64,000 bases of DNA from Flavobacteriia bacterium (GCA_947450325.1 CANFUT010000011.1:55784-119783); one strand, 5' to 3'. Positions 9,780 to 17,635 are shown, counted from the stretch's first letter. The notes: generated by a model not told the origin, from the sequence alone. Made by a program: numbers and translations.

Positions 9780-10991
9780 ATGAACTTACACGAATATCAG
9801 GGAAAATCCATTTTAAACAGCTTCGGTGTTGCGACACAAAGAGGTGTTGTTGTTGACAAAGTTGAAGATGCAGTAGCTGCAGCTAAAAAATTAACCGAAG
9901 AAACTGGTACTGGCTGGTACGTTGTAAAAGCACAAATCCACGCAGGTGGACGTGGAAAAGGAACTGTTGAAGAAACAGGTTCTCACGGAGTTGTTTTGGC
10001 AAAAGGAATTGACCACATCGAAGAAAAAGTTAAAGGAATTCTTGGTGGACATTTGACTACCGCTCAAACAAACGGAAAAGGTAAATTAGTTGGAAAAGTG
10101 TTGATCGCTGAGGATGTTTATTATCCTGGTGAAACTGAAACTTCTGAATTTTACATGTCTGTTTTGTTGGATCGTGAGTTAGGACGTAACGTGATTGTTT
10201 ACTCTACTGAAGGTGGAATGGACATTGAAACAGTTGCTGAAAATACGCCAGATTTGATTTACAAAGAAGTAATCGATCCAAGAGTTGGTTTGCAAGGTTT
10301 TCAAGCTAGAAAAATTGCTTTCAATTTAGGTCTTTCAGGAGACGCATTCAAAAACATGGTGAAATTCATTCCTTGTTTGTACAATGCATTTGAAGGTTGC
10401 GATGCTTCTATGTTTGAAATCAATCCTGTATTGAAAACTTCAGACAATAAAATTATCGCAGTAGATGCGAAAGTTACTTTAGACGGAAACGCTTTATTCA
10501 GACACAAAGATTATGCAGCAATGCGTGATGTTACTGAAGAAGATCCAACAGAAGTTGAAGCTGGTGAAGCTGGTTTGAACTTTGTGAAATTAGACGGAAA
10601 TGTTGGTTGTATGGTAAACGGTGCTGGTTTGGCAATGGCTACAATGGACATTATCAAATTATCAGGTGGAAATCCAGCAAACTTCTTGGACGTAGGAGGA
10701 ACTGCAGATGCTGAAAGAGTTGAAAAAGCTTTCGGAATCATCTTGAAAGATCCAAATGTAAAAGCGATTTTGATTAACATTTTTGGAGGAATCGTTCGTT
10801 GCGACCGTGTTGCTCAAGGAGTTGTTGACGCTTACAAAAACATGGGTTCTATTCCAGTTCCAATCATCGTTCGTTTGCAAGGAACTAACGCTGTAGAAGC
10901 GAAAAAATTAATTGACGAATCAGGATTGAATGTACATTCGGCTGTATTGTTGCAAGAAGCAGCAGACAAAGTAAAAGCTGTCTTGGCATAA
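9780..10991 (+). CDS. sucC: Succinate-CoA ligase (ADP-forming) beta subunit
   Basis: A 403-residue subunit of succinyl-CoA synthetase in the TCA cycle: it carries the ATP-grasp nucleotide site and forms succinate from succinyl-CoA with SucD. Motifs seen are [31 protein letters not shown] (ATP-grasp), EINPV and DAKVTLD (metal ligands), and the ligase-CoA domain with [10 protein letters not shown] and [10 protein letters not shown]. The frame extends upstream to 9738, but MNLHEYQ at 9780 is the family start. The gene is not next to sucD here. A strong terminator follows. Confidence 0.97.
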   Translation: MNLHEYQGKSILNSFGVATQRGVVVDKVEDAVAAAKKLTEETGTGWYVVKAQIHAGGRGKGTVEETGSHGVVLAKGIDHIEEKVKGILGGHLTTAQTNGKGKLVGKVLIAEDVYYPGETETSEFYMSVLLDRELGRNVIVYSTEGGMDIETVAENTPDLIYKEVIDPRVGLQGFQARKIAFNLGLSGDAFKNMVKFIPCLYNAFEGCDASMFEINPVLKTSDNKIIAVDAKVTLDGNALFRHKDYAAMRDVTEEDPTEVEAGEAGLNFVKLDGNVGCMVNGAGLAMATMDIIKLSGGNPANFLDVGGTADAERVEKAFGIILKDPNVKAILINIFGGIVRCDRVAQGVVDAYKNMGSIPVPIIVRLQGTNAVEAKKLIDESGLNVHSAVLLQEAADKVKAVLA

Positions 10992-11011
10992 TTAAATTCT
11001 TAATATATTTT

Positions 11012-11046
11012 GAAAGCTGTTTCTGAAAAGAGACAGCTTTTTTTGT
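11012..11046 (+). terminator. Terminator of sucC
   Basis: Arms AAAGCTGTTTC and GAGACAGCTTT (one G-T pair) with a short A-rich loop, then TTTTTTT. Confidence 0.85.
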
Positions 11047-11060
11047 TTCGATCTCTTTTT

Positions 11061-11201
11061 TGGCGTTAAAACCTGCGTGAGGGATTGCAACGAAAATCCC
11101 GCAGTGAGTCCCGATTTTATTTCGGGTGAGCGAGGAATTGTAGTGTAAAGCCCGACTCACAAAAAAATCGGAAGCATGACGATTATTTTGGAGCAACGCC
11201 C
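11061..11201. repeat. Structured intergenic element between sucC and map
   Basis: About 140 bases with nested inverted repeats: outer arms GGCGTT (11062-11067) and AACGCC (11195-11200); an inner double stem CTGC-GGGATT / AATCCC-GCAG (about 11073-11104); and CCCGA / TCGGG (about 11110-11127). No convincing ORF on either strand. The text 'CGTGAGGGATTGCAACG' is of a kind I recall in Flavobacteria intergenic repeats. It could be a mobile palindromic repeat or an RNA; strand is not determined. Confidence 0.45.
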
Positions 11202-11276
11202 AAATCTTTATGTTAAAACTATTGACTTTACACCTCAACTGTCGGCAGAATACGACTCGTAGAATGTAGATTTTAC

Positions 11277-11284
11277 TACCTTTG
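11277..11284 (+). promoter_or_regulatory. -7 promoter element of map
   Basis: TACCTTTG matches TAnnTTTG. The frame-opening TTG at 11282 lies inside this box, so translation must begin further downstream. Confidence 0.6.
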
Positions 11285-11332
11285 CAAAAAATCTCGATAA
11301 GAGGTAAATTCAATCATTTAAAACGATTTATT

Positions 11333-12133
11333 TTGAGTTCTTTATTTGGCAAAGAAAAAATATTTTACAAAACACCTGCGGAAATCGAAATTATGCGCGA
11401 AGCTGCTCAAATTGTGAGCAGAACATTGGGCTTGATTGCAGCTGAAATCAAACCAGGCGCTGATATGTTGAAAATCGACAAAATGGCTGAGGAATATATT
11501 CGTTCTCAAAACGCACTTCCAGGATTTTTAGGCATGTATGATTTTCCAAATACACTTTGCGTTTCTTTGAATGCAGAAGTTGTGCACGGTTATCCAAAAG
11601 GAAAAATCTTGAAAGATGGCGACATCGTTTCTGTGGATTGTGGTGCTTTGTTTGAAGGATACTACGGCGATCATGCTTACACTTTTGAAGTGGGAGAAGT
11701 TGCGCCAGAAGCTAAAGAATTATTGAAAGTGACGCTTGAATGTTTGAATATTGGCGTTGAACACACCCGCGTCGGAAATCGCATTGGTGATATTGGATGG
11801 GCAATTCAAAACCACGCTGAAAAACATGGTTATGGTGTTGTAAAAGACTTGGTTGGACATGGTTTAGGTCGATCGATGCACGAAGAGCCTCAAGTACCTA
11901 ATTACGGTCGCAGAGGTCAAGGAAAGAAAATCCAAGAAGGTTTGGTGATTGCCATTGAACCGATGATTAATTTAGGAACAGAAAGAGTGATTACTGCCGG
12001 TGACAACTGGACCATTTTGACAGCCGACAGAACAATAAGTGCCCATTTTGAGCACGATGTAGCGGTTGTAAATGGATTGCCTGAAGTCTTATCAACTTTT
12101 AAGTACGTAGAGGAAGCGCTGGCTAAAAAATAG
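11333..12133 (+). CDS. map: Type I methionine aminopeptidase
   Basis: Removes the initiator Met from nascent proteins with two metal ions. All five ligands are present in the usual order: VDCGA and GDHAYTF (two Asp), GHGLG (His), AIEPM (Glu) and FEHDVAV (Glu). The frame is open from 11282, but that TTG sits within the promoter's -7 box. No ATG precedes the conserved IFYKTPAEIEIMREAA, so I place the start at TTG 11333 (SSLFGKEKIFYKT follows), leaving a leader near 45 bases; ATT 11330 is an alternative. The result is about 266 residues, normal for the family. It is followed 8 bases later by a membrane protein gene. Confidence 0.92.
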   Translation: MSSLFGKEKIFYKTPAEIEIMREAAQIVSRTLGLIAAEIKPGADMLKIDKMAEEYIRSQNALPGFLGMYDFPNTLCVSLNAEVVHGYPKGKILKDGDIVSVDCGALFEGYYGDHAYTFEVGEVAPEAKELLKVTLECLNIGVEHTRVGNRIGDIGWAIQNHAEKHGYGVVKDLVGHGLGRSMHEEPQVPNYGRRGQGKKIQEGLVIAIEPMINLGTERVITAGDNWTILTADRTISAHFEHDVAVVNGLPEVLSTFKYVEEALAKK

Positions 12134-12141
12134 TCGATTCT

Positions 12142-12741
12142 ATGGAAAGAGAAAGAAAAACCGTTTTTTTGGCGGCATTGTCGCTGATGATGTATGGTTT
12201 GGTAAGTGCACTTGGTGGTGGACCTTTTGCTTTTTTTCCAATAAATGAAATCATTTTCATTTTTATTGTGATTTATTTCGCTGCCTTGAATTTTTCGAAA
12301 GCCAAGACAAGTTATCTATTGTTATTGGGATTTGCGACGATTAGTTTGTTGTATAACCAATTGTTTCTGAACTTTTTCATGAATAGTGAACAGATGGTTG
12401 GGTTTTATAAAAATCCATTGATCCTAAAATTGAAAATCGCTTCATATAGTTTGCTTTTGATAGAAATCACTCGTTTTTACTATAAAACAAATTGGAAATA
12501 CCATGTTTACACCTTGCCTCCTGTCCTACTCTTCATCGGATTTGGAGTGTATTTTAATCTATATTTAATCCAGACATTAGGTTTATTGATTTTCATCGGA
12601 ACCTTGTATTTTTACTACAAAAACACCGCAAATGAATCTGAAATTTATCCAAAATCTTTGTTTTACATCTGGTATTTTTACACTTTCTTAAAACTTAGTA
12701 GTTTGTTAACCATGTATTTATATGATTTCAGATTTGATTGA
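12142..12741 (+). CDS. Hypothetical membrane protein with about six TM helices
   Basis: A 199-residue integral membrane protein with no recognised family. Hydrophobic helices fall near residues 9-25, 27-48, 55-78, 88-110, 128-150 and 155-172; the loops are short and basic. There is no signal peptide and no conserved catalytic motif. The ATG lies 8 bases after the map stop, so it is probably cotranscribed with map, but nothing links it functionally to N-terminal Met removal. Confidence 0.7.
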   Translation: MERERKTVFLAALSLMMYGLVSALGGGPFAFFPINEIIFIFIVIYFAALNFSKAKTSYLLLLGFATISLLYNQLFLNFFMNSEQMVGFYKNPLILKLKIASYSLLLIEITRFYYKTNWKYHVYTLPPVLLFIGFGVYFNLYLIQTLGLLIFIGTLYFYYKNTANESEIYPKSLFYIWYFYTFLKLSSLLTMYLYDFRFD

Positions 12742-12795
12742 TATAAAAAAATAAAAATATTTTAGAAAAATCATCAAAATAAACCAAGCTTTTAC

Positions 12796-12803
12796 TACTT
12801 TTG
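12796..12803 (+). promoter_or_regulatory. -7 promoter element of tRNA-Ser
   Basis: TACTTTTG matches TAnnTTTG, 30 bases before the tRNA start. No clear -33 TTG was found. Confidence 0.55.
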
Positions 12804-12832
12804 CACCCTAGTTCTTTGGAAAAAAAATTATT

Positions 12833-12919
12833 GGAGGGATGGGTGAGTGGCTTAAACCACCAGTTTGCTAAACTGACGTACTGGTAACGGTACCGCGAGT
12901 TCGAATCTCGCTCTCTCCG
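12833..12919 (+). tRNA. tRNA-Ser (GCU anticodon)
   Basis: Acceptor arms GGAGGGA and TCTCTCC (one G-T pair) with discriminator G at 12919, anticodon loop TTGCTAA between CAGT and ACTG, a long class-II variable arm (GTACTGGTAACGGTAC) and T arm GCGAG-TTCGAAT-CTCGC. Length is 87 bases. CCA is not encoded. It reads AGC/AGU serine codons. Confidence 0.95.
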
Positions 12920-12948
12920 CAAACTTTATGTATGAATGCTTTATTTTT

Positions 12949-13019
12949 GCGAGATTAGAAGTCGCGCGAGTTCGACCGCCGAAAGGCAGCATCGAAGATA
13001 ATCTCGCTCTCTCCGCAAG
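12949..13019 (+). pseudogene. Broken duplicate of the tRNA-Ser 3' end with hairpin insertion
   Basis: CGCGAGTTCGA (12965-12975) and AATCTCGCTCTCTCCGCAA (13000-13018) repeat tRNA-Ser bases 12894-12904 and 12904-12922 exactly, but they are separated by 24 extra bases. The insert makes TTCGA/TCGAA and GCC-GAAA-GGC stems. Just upstream, GCGAGATTA (12949-12957) pairs with TAATCTCGC (12999-13007). This is not a working tRNA, because there is no acceptor 5' arm, D arm or anticodon arm. Confidence 0.65.
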
Positions 13020-13069
13020 AAATAAATAGTAAGAAGTGAATCATTACTTTCACTATTTACAATAAAAGA

Positions 13070-13099
13070 TTGCATATTAATAATTTTTTATTATCTTTG
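13070..13099 (+). promoter_or_regulatory. Promoter of the tRNA-Pro/tRNA-Arg unit
   Basis: TTG at 13070-13072 and TATCTTTG at 13092-13099 with 19-base spacing, about 120 bases before tRNA-Pro. Confidence 0.6.
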
Positions 13100-13220
13100 C
13101 ACTCCGAATTACAGAAAAGAAGCGCTGTTAAAAGCAAATTTTAGAGTAATTTAAGAAACAAAGGTTTGGCAAAACCGATCGAATTTGCCAATTGAAATAG
13201 GGATTGAAACGAGATTTTCT

Positions 13221-13294
13221 CGGGGTGTAGCGTAGCCCGGTATCGCGCCTGCTTTGGGAGCAGGAGGTCGTCAGTTCGAATCTGGCCACCCCGA
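13221..13294 (+). tRNA. tRNA-Pro (UGG anticodon)
   Basis: Acceptor CGGGGTG pairs fully with CACCCCG, discriminator A at 13294; anticodon stem CCTGC/GCAGG with loop TTTGGGA (TGG); T arm GTCAG-TTCGAAT-CTGGC. 74 bases, no encoded CCA. Confidence 0.96.
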
Positions 13295-13295
13295 C

Positions 13296-13328
13296 AAAGG
13301 GGATGAGAAATCATCCCCTTTTTTTTTG
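13296..13328 (+). terminator. Terminator after tRNA-Pro
   Basis: AAGGGGATGA (13297-13306) and TCATCCCCTT (13311-13320) pair perfectly around GAAA, followed by a run of T to 13327. Confidence 0.85.
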
Positions 13329-13377
13329 AAATCCAGTTCCGTTAGAGCAAACGCTCTGTATTGACTGGAAAAATTTA

Positions 13378-13451
13378 GGCCCCGTAGCTCAGCTGGATAG
13401 AGCAACTGCCTTCTAAGCAGTAGGTCTTTGGTTCGAATCCAAACGGGGTCA
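13378..13451 (+). tRNA. tRNA-Arg (UCU anticodon), integration target
   Basis: Acceptor GGCCCCG pairs with CGGGGTC (one G-T), discriminator A; anticodon stem CTGC/GCAG around CTTCTAA (TCT); T arm TTTGG-TTCGAAT-CCAAA. 74 bases. Its last 15 bases are repeated at 20045-20059, marking it as the attachment site of the adjacent integrated element. The tRNA itself remains intact. Confidence 0.96.
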
Positions 13452-13452
13452 C
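13438..13452 (+). repeat. attL core in tRNA-Arg 3' end
   Basis: TCCAAACGGGGTCAC covers the T-arm 3' side and acceptor of tRNA-Arg and recurs exactly at 20045-20059. Bases on either side of the two copies differ. Confidence 0.85.
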
Positions 13453-13460
13453 ATTTTATT

Positions 13461-13498
13461 AACCCAATTAATTGTTTATCAGTTAGTTGGGTTTTTTA
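13461..13498 (+). terminator. Terminator just inside the left end of the element
   Basis: AACCCAA...TTGGGTT arms with an outer AATTAA/TTAG extension, followed by TTTTTATT. It would end tRNA-Arg transcription in the integrated state. Confidence 0.65.
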
Positions 13499-13500
13499 TT

Positions 13501-13518
13501 GTGCAACCATCGTGCAAC
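13501..13518 (+). promoter_or_regulatory. Left pair of GTGCAAC sites (candidate integrase arm sites)
   Basis: GTGCAAC at 13501-13507 and 13512-13518, 11 bases apart (one helical turn), in the same orientation. The same pair with the same 11-base spacing is found at 19888-19905 near the other end. Confidence 0.55.
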
Positions 13519-13607
13519 CAAACTGAAAAAATGCAAAATTCAATACTTTTTTGCTCTTAAAATCAGTCCTTGAAATAATCTATGTATTTTTGAATAAAAT
13601 TAGTCCT

Positions 13608-14084
13608 ATGAAAAGTATTATCGTTTGTGTTGTTTTTATAACATTGTCTTGTTCCTCGCTTTTTTCACAATGTAGTTTTGAATTGAATGAAGTTGATAAA
13701 TTTACTAAGGTTTCAAAAATCGAAACTAAGTCTGAAAATCTATTTAAAGATTTTAGTAGTGCCTTATCAGTGAGATTCTGCAAGTACGATACTACTTTTT
13801 TCTTAAGGATTGGACTAAACTTGACAAGTCAAACATACGGTATTGCAAAAGGCGGTAAATTGATGTTTATTTGTGGCGATACTGTAGTAACATTGATTGC
13901 AGATGAATCTAAAATTGCAACTGGCTATACTACGATAAGTTATTCAATTTCTGAAGAGCAATTAAAAACCTTAAAATCTATTAATGTATCAGAATTTAGA
14001 CTATACTTAGTCGATTCATTTTTTGAAGGAAAAGTTGAATTAAAAAAAGCTGAAAAAATTAAATTAATCAGTAATTGTATTTAA
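13608..14084 (+). CDS. Hypothetical exported protein, element cargo
   Basis: A 158-residue protein with a signal peptide (MKSIIVCVVFITLSCSSLFSQ) and no recognised family. The frame is open from 13551, but ATG 13608 gives a proper signal peptide and is preferred. The mature part is beta-rich, with GKLMFICGDTVVTLIADES and VSEFRLYLVDSFFEGKVELKKAEKIKL; two Cys near the N-terminus and at the C-terminus could form a disulphide. It is the only plus-strand gene within the integrated element and stands apart from the minus-strand replication genes, so it looks like cargo carried for the host. Periplasmic or surface location is inferred. Confidence 0.65.
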   Translation: MKSIIVCVVFITLSCSSLFSQCSFELNEVDKFTKVSKIETKSENLFKDFSSALSVRFCKYDTTFFLRIGLNLTSQTYGIAKGGKLMFICGDTVVTLIADESKIATGYTTISYSISEEQLKTLKSINVSEFRLYLVDSFFEGKVELKKAEKIKLISNCI

Positions 14085-14543
14085 TGCTTTTAGCTAGTCC
14101 GATTCATTCGATTTTGAACTTGAAAAAACTTGGTTAATCAAAAATATCAATGATTGAATTACATTGAATAATCAAAACAAAATCAATACTCAAATTGTGG
14201 AAAATTGCGGACAAATTAACTTACTGTTTCGCGCGCGTGCGCGTATCTGTCTTATTTTACAATGTAAACGCTTGATTTAAAAATATTTACGGCTAAAGAT
14301 AGCTTTTCCAGTCCTTTTTTAGTTGCGCTTTTAGGTAGTTAAATTCGTAAAGTTTAATTTGAAAAAAGAATTGATTAATCAAAATGAATTTCCGACCGAT
14401 ACGCGCGCGCGAAATCTATTCTTTTAGGTAGTTGCTTTCGTTTCATTCTGCTATGTCAATAGATTAATTCTAGTTAAGATAAATATTTTCAAAATCGCTC
14501 CAGTGACCCCCAAAAAATCTTAAAATGATACTTATCTTAATTT
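14085..14543. other. Non-coding stretch with GC-rich inverted repeats
   Basis: No ORF is convincing. Two alternating-GC blocks stand out in AT-rich DNA: 14227-14247 (TTTCGCGCGCGTGCGCGTAT) and 14398-14414, which is an inverted version. CTTTTAGGTAGTT occurs at 14328-14340 and 14421-14433. A 9-bp inverted pair TTAAGATAA / TTATCTTAA lies at 14474-14482 and 14532-14540. It could serve the element's replication or expression; no function is proven. Confidence 0.5.
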
Positions 14544-15641
14544 TTAGATAGTTTGTTTAAGTTCATTCAAGAAATATTTATAATCGCAACTTGTAAACTC
14601 TTTTGATTGAAACAAACATTTATTAATTGCAACTTGCAACAAGAAATCAACATCTTTATCAATGTTGTTTTTTATGACTGCTTTAATTAGTTTGTGATTT
14701 TCAGTTGCGACCTCAGCGATTAAGGAAATAGGCAAAGATTCAATTTTTGTTTCAATAGGTTTTGAAGTTTCTTTTTGAAATTCGTTTAAATCAAATCTCA
14801 ATAGATAATCTGCCAAATCCAAACCGTCTTTTTTTTCTTGTTCACTTGCTTTTTTCTCTAGTAAATCGGAAACCGTAATATTTGCAAGAATTGAAAATTC
14901 ATTCGCTTTTTTCTGCCAGTCGTCAAAACATTTTAAATCAGGAAACAATACTACTTTGCGACCGTTTAACGCTGTCATTTTATCAAATGTTAGGTAAGTT
15001 TTACCGCACGATGCCAGCCATACAAATTGAGGAAAATAAATACTTGCAATTATCGCGGTCTTTTCACTTTCCACAATCGCCAGCGGTTTATCATTGTTAT
15101 TAATTAGATGTTGACCAAAGAAACATTGCTTTAATTCAAAATCGTTTTGGTTAATATTTTTATGAATGAAAGTGAATAGATTAGTTCGTTTGCCGTTGGT
15201 CGCATCGTAAACCATTATTTTTCCCGTCCTTATTTTTCCTTTGTGGTCAATTTGCCAAAATACAGTTGCTCCGTTCCAGTGCTTTGAAGTTCCTATAAAA
15301 TATTTTTCAATTTGCTTTGTCGCTATTTCAGTGCCAAAACGTTTTAATAAAAATTGAATGAAATTATTTTCTGCTTTCTCGTTTAAACTTGCTTTGAAAA
15401 TATCAACTGGTATAAATGAAATCGGTTTGACTATCTTACCATGTTGACCAGTATAAAATTTGTTTTGGCTGTAGTTTTCATCTTTATTAATGTGAGGTAA
15501 AAAGTTCTTTCCGCACGAATGACAATAACCACAATTTATAAAACCAACATAGGGCGCAAATTTACCGTCACTGTTATTTTTTCCGCATGGACATTGTTTT
15601 GCGGTGGTTCGTTTTCTTTCAAATTTTAGTTCATTTTCCAT
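14544..15641 (-). CDS. Zinc-ribbon/Toprim primase-like protein of the integrated element
   Basis: A 365-residue protein with an N-terminal zinc ribbon (CPC at 17-19, CGYC at 37-40 and C43), as in phage-type primases, then a region matching DUF6371-type proteins and a Toprim-like fold (AIVESEKTAIIAS with the catalytic-type Glu, and VVLFPDLKCFDDW with acidic residues). Such proteins make RNA primers for replication of plasmids and phages. It is the last of the minus-strand replication genes, separated from the ATPase gene by a 120-base spacer full of TTGCAA repeats. Lys-rich and low in GC like its neighbours in the element. Primase activity is inferred from domains and context. Confidence 0.75.
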   Translation of the reverse strand: MENELKFERKRTTAKQCPCGKNNSDGKFAPYVGFINCGYCHSCGKNFLPHINKDENYSQNKFYTGQHGKIVKPISFIPVDIFKASLNEKAENNFIQFLLKRFGTEIATKQIEKYFIGTSKHWNGATVFWQIDHKGKIRTGKIMVYDATNGKRTNLFTFIHKNINQNDFELKQCFFGQHLINNNDKPLAIVESEKTAIIASIYFPQFVWLASCGKTYLTFDKMTALNGRKVVLFPDLKCFDDWQKKANEFSILANITVSDLLEKKASEQEKKDGLDLADYLLRFDLNEFQKETSKPIETKIESLPISLIAEVATENHKLIKAVIKNNIDKDVDFLLQVAINKCLFQSKEFTSCDYKYFLNELKQTI

Positions 15642-15761
15642 AACTCAATGATGTTTGCAAATTGCAAAAGCTAGTATAAGGGTTTGCAAACTTGCAAACG
15701 TGTCACAATGATTGAAAACAACCTTTGCAAACACGTTTTGCAAACGTGCAAATGATTGATT
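15642..15761. repeat. TTGCAA repeat array, candidate iteron origin or operator
   Basis: Six TTGCAA motifs start at 15655, 15662, 15684, 15692, 15725 and 15738, with a seventh GTGCAA near 15747. Larger units such as GTTTGCAAACTTGCAAACGTG-like blocks are themselves partly palindromic. The array fills the gap between the ATPase gene and the primase gene. Confidence 0.6.
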
Positions 15762-16964
15762 TTAAATAGTTTCTTTTGAAATAAGTTTATAATAAACTAC
15801 TTTTTCAATTTGTTCTTTGAATAGCTTACAAATTGTGCCTTGTAAATTGTGAATTTCAATTTCAGAACTTATAATTTCCTTTAGTCTTGTTTCAATCGTT
15901 CTTGAAGCCGCTTTGAAATCTTTACATAGTTTGTCAATCAAATCAGTTCGTTGCATCATTGTACCGTCCCCTAAATACATTTCAATGAACTCTATCATGT
16001 CTTCATTGCTTGCTTTATGTTTTCGGCTATTTACAACGTCTGAAACATCGCCAGCATCTGCTAGAACTAAACTTTTAACTTCATTACTGTATTTGATGTA
16101 AAACGGCGTATGTCGCGCTGTGCTTCTACATTTTAAATACTTTACTCTAATAATATCAGTATCATTTTGATTAGCATCTTTCTCAAATGCAACTTGCATG
16201 ACTGTACTAGCTTTGTTCATTAACTCAGTACCAAAATGTCCCCTTGCTTTGTCGCTTTTTGGGTTTTCGTGAATTAAGCATAGGAAAATAACATCATGTT
16301 CATTGATAGCAATATTCATTAGGTCGATTAACTCCATGCTTTTATCAGTCTTATTAAAGTCTTCAATGCAATCGGTCGAAACATCTAAGACAACAAATAA
16401 GGGTCTATCTGAGGTCGTTTTTAAGTGGGTCAAATAATCATTCAAAGCTGAAAATCTATTCTTTCTATCAATCTCTAATAAGCTTATGTAATCGAAGTTA
16501 TCAGGGTGGTCGCTCAAATTATAGCCAGCTTTCATTTGAATTGATTGTAAAGCAAACGGCAACTGCTCCGATAGGTTTCTTTCAGTATCAACATAACAAA
16601 CCATGTGATTAGCTTCAAATGTTGTTCTTTTAAATCCTAATAATTCAGCATCGTAACCGTTTAATTTCATAAAACTAGAACAAATCATTTCTGCTAGTCT
16701 GCTTTTATGAACTCCAGCTTGACCTTGAATTACATTTATCGTGTGTGGAAATATTACAGCGTTATCGCCTTGCTTTAGTACTGGTTCTGAAAATTTAATA
16801 TTGCTTGCTTTTCTTTCTTTCAGTTTTTTTTGTGTTGAAAGAATTTTTTTGAGGTTACCAGTATAAGCAATTGAACTCAATTCTTGAACTTCGTCAATTA
16901 GATCGTTTGGATTAACTCCGATGCTTTCCAAATTAAATTTTGGATTTGGTTTTTTACTTTCCAT
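15762..16964 (-). CDS. RepA/RecA-like P-loop ATPase of the integrated element
   Basis: A 400-residue ATPase of the RecA/DnaB-like (RepA, AAA_25) type used by plasmids, phages and islands for replication. Walker A is GQAGVHKS (81-88, with His where Gly is usual before Lys); Walker B is in LFVVLDVSTDC, followed by IFLCLIHENPKSDKARGHFGTELMNKAS, a helicase motif-3-like segment with the sensor histidine. The C-terminal ~100 residues are helical and may form a winged helix (MIEFIEMYLGDGTMMQRTDLIDKLCKDF). Its start overlaps the end of the upstream gene by 11 bases. It probably acts as hexameric helicase or loader together with the primase. Confidence 0.8.
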   Translation of the reverse strand: MESKKPNPKFNLESIGVNPNDLIDEVQELSSIAYTGNLKKILSTQKKLKERKASNIKFSEPVLKQGDNAVIFPHTINVIQGQAGVHKSRLAEMICSSFMKLNGYDAELLGFKRTTFEANHMVCYVDTERNLSEQLPFALQSIQMKAGYNLSDHPDNFDYISLLEIDRKNRFSALNDYLTHLKTTSDRPLFVVLDVSTDCIEDFNKTDKSMELIDLMNIAINEHDVIFLCLIHENPKSDKARGHFGTELMNKASTVMQVAFEKDANQNDTDIIRVKYLKCRSTARHTPFYIKYSNEVKSLVLADAGDVSDVVNSRKHKASNEDMIEFIEMYLGDGTMMQRTDLIDKLCKDFKAASRTIETRLKEIISSEIEIHNLQGTICKLFKEQIEKVVYYKLISKETI

Positions 16965-17307
16965 GTATCAAAGTTTTTAGAGATAAATACAATTGATAAT
17001 TTGTTGTATAAAAACCAACTCCGACCGCTTTTGTAATTGGACAAATTCCAAACTTTACTAAATAAATACGATTTTCTTTTCTGCATTTTGCGACAAACCT
17101 ACAGATGTTTGCACGGTCGATAGAAGTTCTTACAGAAACGGCTTTCATTGTGAAAACTCCAGTTGAAAACGCAAAATCTAGTCTTCTAAATTGTTGCTCA
17201 AATGACTGTCTTTTTGTATCTTTGTCTAGCGTTGAACTTTCGCCAGTGATACGTTTCTTTGATTGGGGTTTGCTCTTAGAGTTTGCCCCTTTTTTATTTG
17301 GATTCAT
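16954..17307 (-). CDS. Hypothetical basic protein, possible winged-helix
   Basis: A 117-residue protein with a Lys/Ser-rich, disordered N-terminal 35 residues (NPNKKGANSKSKPQSKKR) and a compact C-terminal half, FSTGVFTMKAVSVRTSIDRANICRFVAKCRKENRIYLVKFG, which reads like a helix-turn-helix plus wing. It starts 2 bases after the stop of the excisionase-like gene and overlaps the ATPase gene by 11 bases, so it is translated with them. Similar small proteins sit at this place in Bacteroidota islands. A role in DNA binding or replication initiation is inference only. Confidence 0.6.
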   Translation of the reverse strand: MNPNKKGANSKSKPQSKKRITGESSTLDKDTKRQSFEQQFRRLDFAFSTGVFTMKAVSVRTSIDRANICRFVAKCRKENRIYLVKFGICPITKAVGVGFYTTNYQLYLSLKTLIHGK

Positions 17308-17309
17308 CT

Positions 17310-17600
17310 TTAAGCATTTTTAGAATTGATTAATAATTGCATCAACTCCGACCGCTTAAAAAATGTGCGTCCTTGAATTTTGTAGGGTGTCAAAATTCCG
17401 TTCTTGACCCAATCATGTAAAGTCACGAATGAAATTTCAAATAACTCAGCAACTTCTTTGCGACTGACTATTTCTTTTTCTTGTGGGGTGTTTATTTCGC
17501 TTAAACCTTTAGCGAGATTCTGAATTTGAACTTTGACATTTTCAGAAATTAAGTCTGCCAGTTCGTTTGGCGTAACTTGAATTAATTGTATTGAACTCAT
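17310..17600 (-). CDS. Helix-turn-helix DNA-binding protein (excisionase/regulator candidate)
   Basis: A 96-residue protein whose C-terminal 50 residues are a MerR/excisionase-type helix-turn-helix: VSRKEVAELFEISFVTLHDWVKNGILTPYKIQGRTFFKRSELMQL, ending in the beta wing usual for the 'helix-turn-helix domain-containing protein' family of Bacteroidota mobile elements. The N-terminus is a short helical dimerisation-like part. It is the first gene of the element's replication operon. An operator-like palindrome (17603-17626) and a -7 box (17628-17635) lie immediately upstream, which suggests autoregulation. It is likely the directionality factor and/or AlpA-like activator; which is not decided by sequence. 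Confidence 0.8.
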   Translation of the reverse strand: MSSIQLIQVTPNELADLISENVKVQIQNLAKGLSEINTPQEKEIVSRKEVAELFEISFVTLHDWVKNGILTPYKIQGRTFFKRSELMQLLINSKNA

Positions 17601-17602
17601 TT

Positions 17603-17626
17603 ATCATGTATTAAATTAAACATGAT
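17603..17626. promoter_or_regulatory. Palindromic operator at the start of the element's replication operon
   Basis: ATCATGT (17603-17609) and ACATGAT (17620-17626) form 7-bp inverted arms with a 10-base AT spacer, between the -7 box and the ATG of the helix-turn-helix gene. Confidence 0.5.
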
Positions 17627-17627
17627 G

Positions 17628-17635
17628 CAAATGTA
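17628..17635 (-). promoter_or_regulatory. -7 promoter element of the element's replication operon
   Basis: The minus strand reads TACATTTG, matching TAnnTTTG, about 28 bases upstream of the start codon at 17600. Confidence 0.55.

Noticed and set aside
10885..11313. 142-residue minus-strand frame over the sucC-map gap
   Set aside because: Runs through a terminator, a nested inverted-repeat element and the map promoter; composition is not protein-like.
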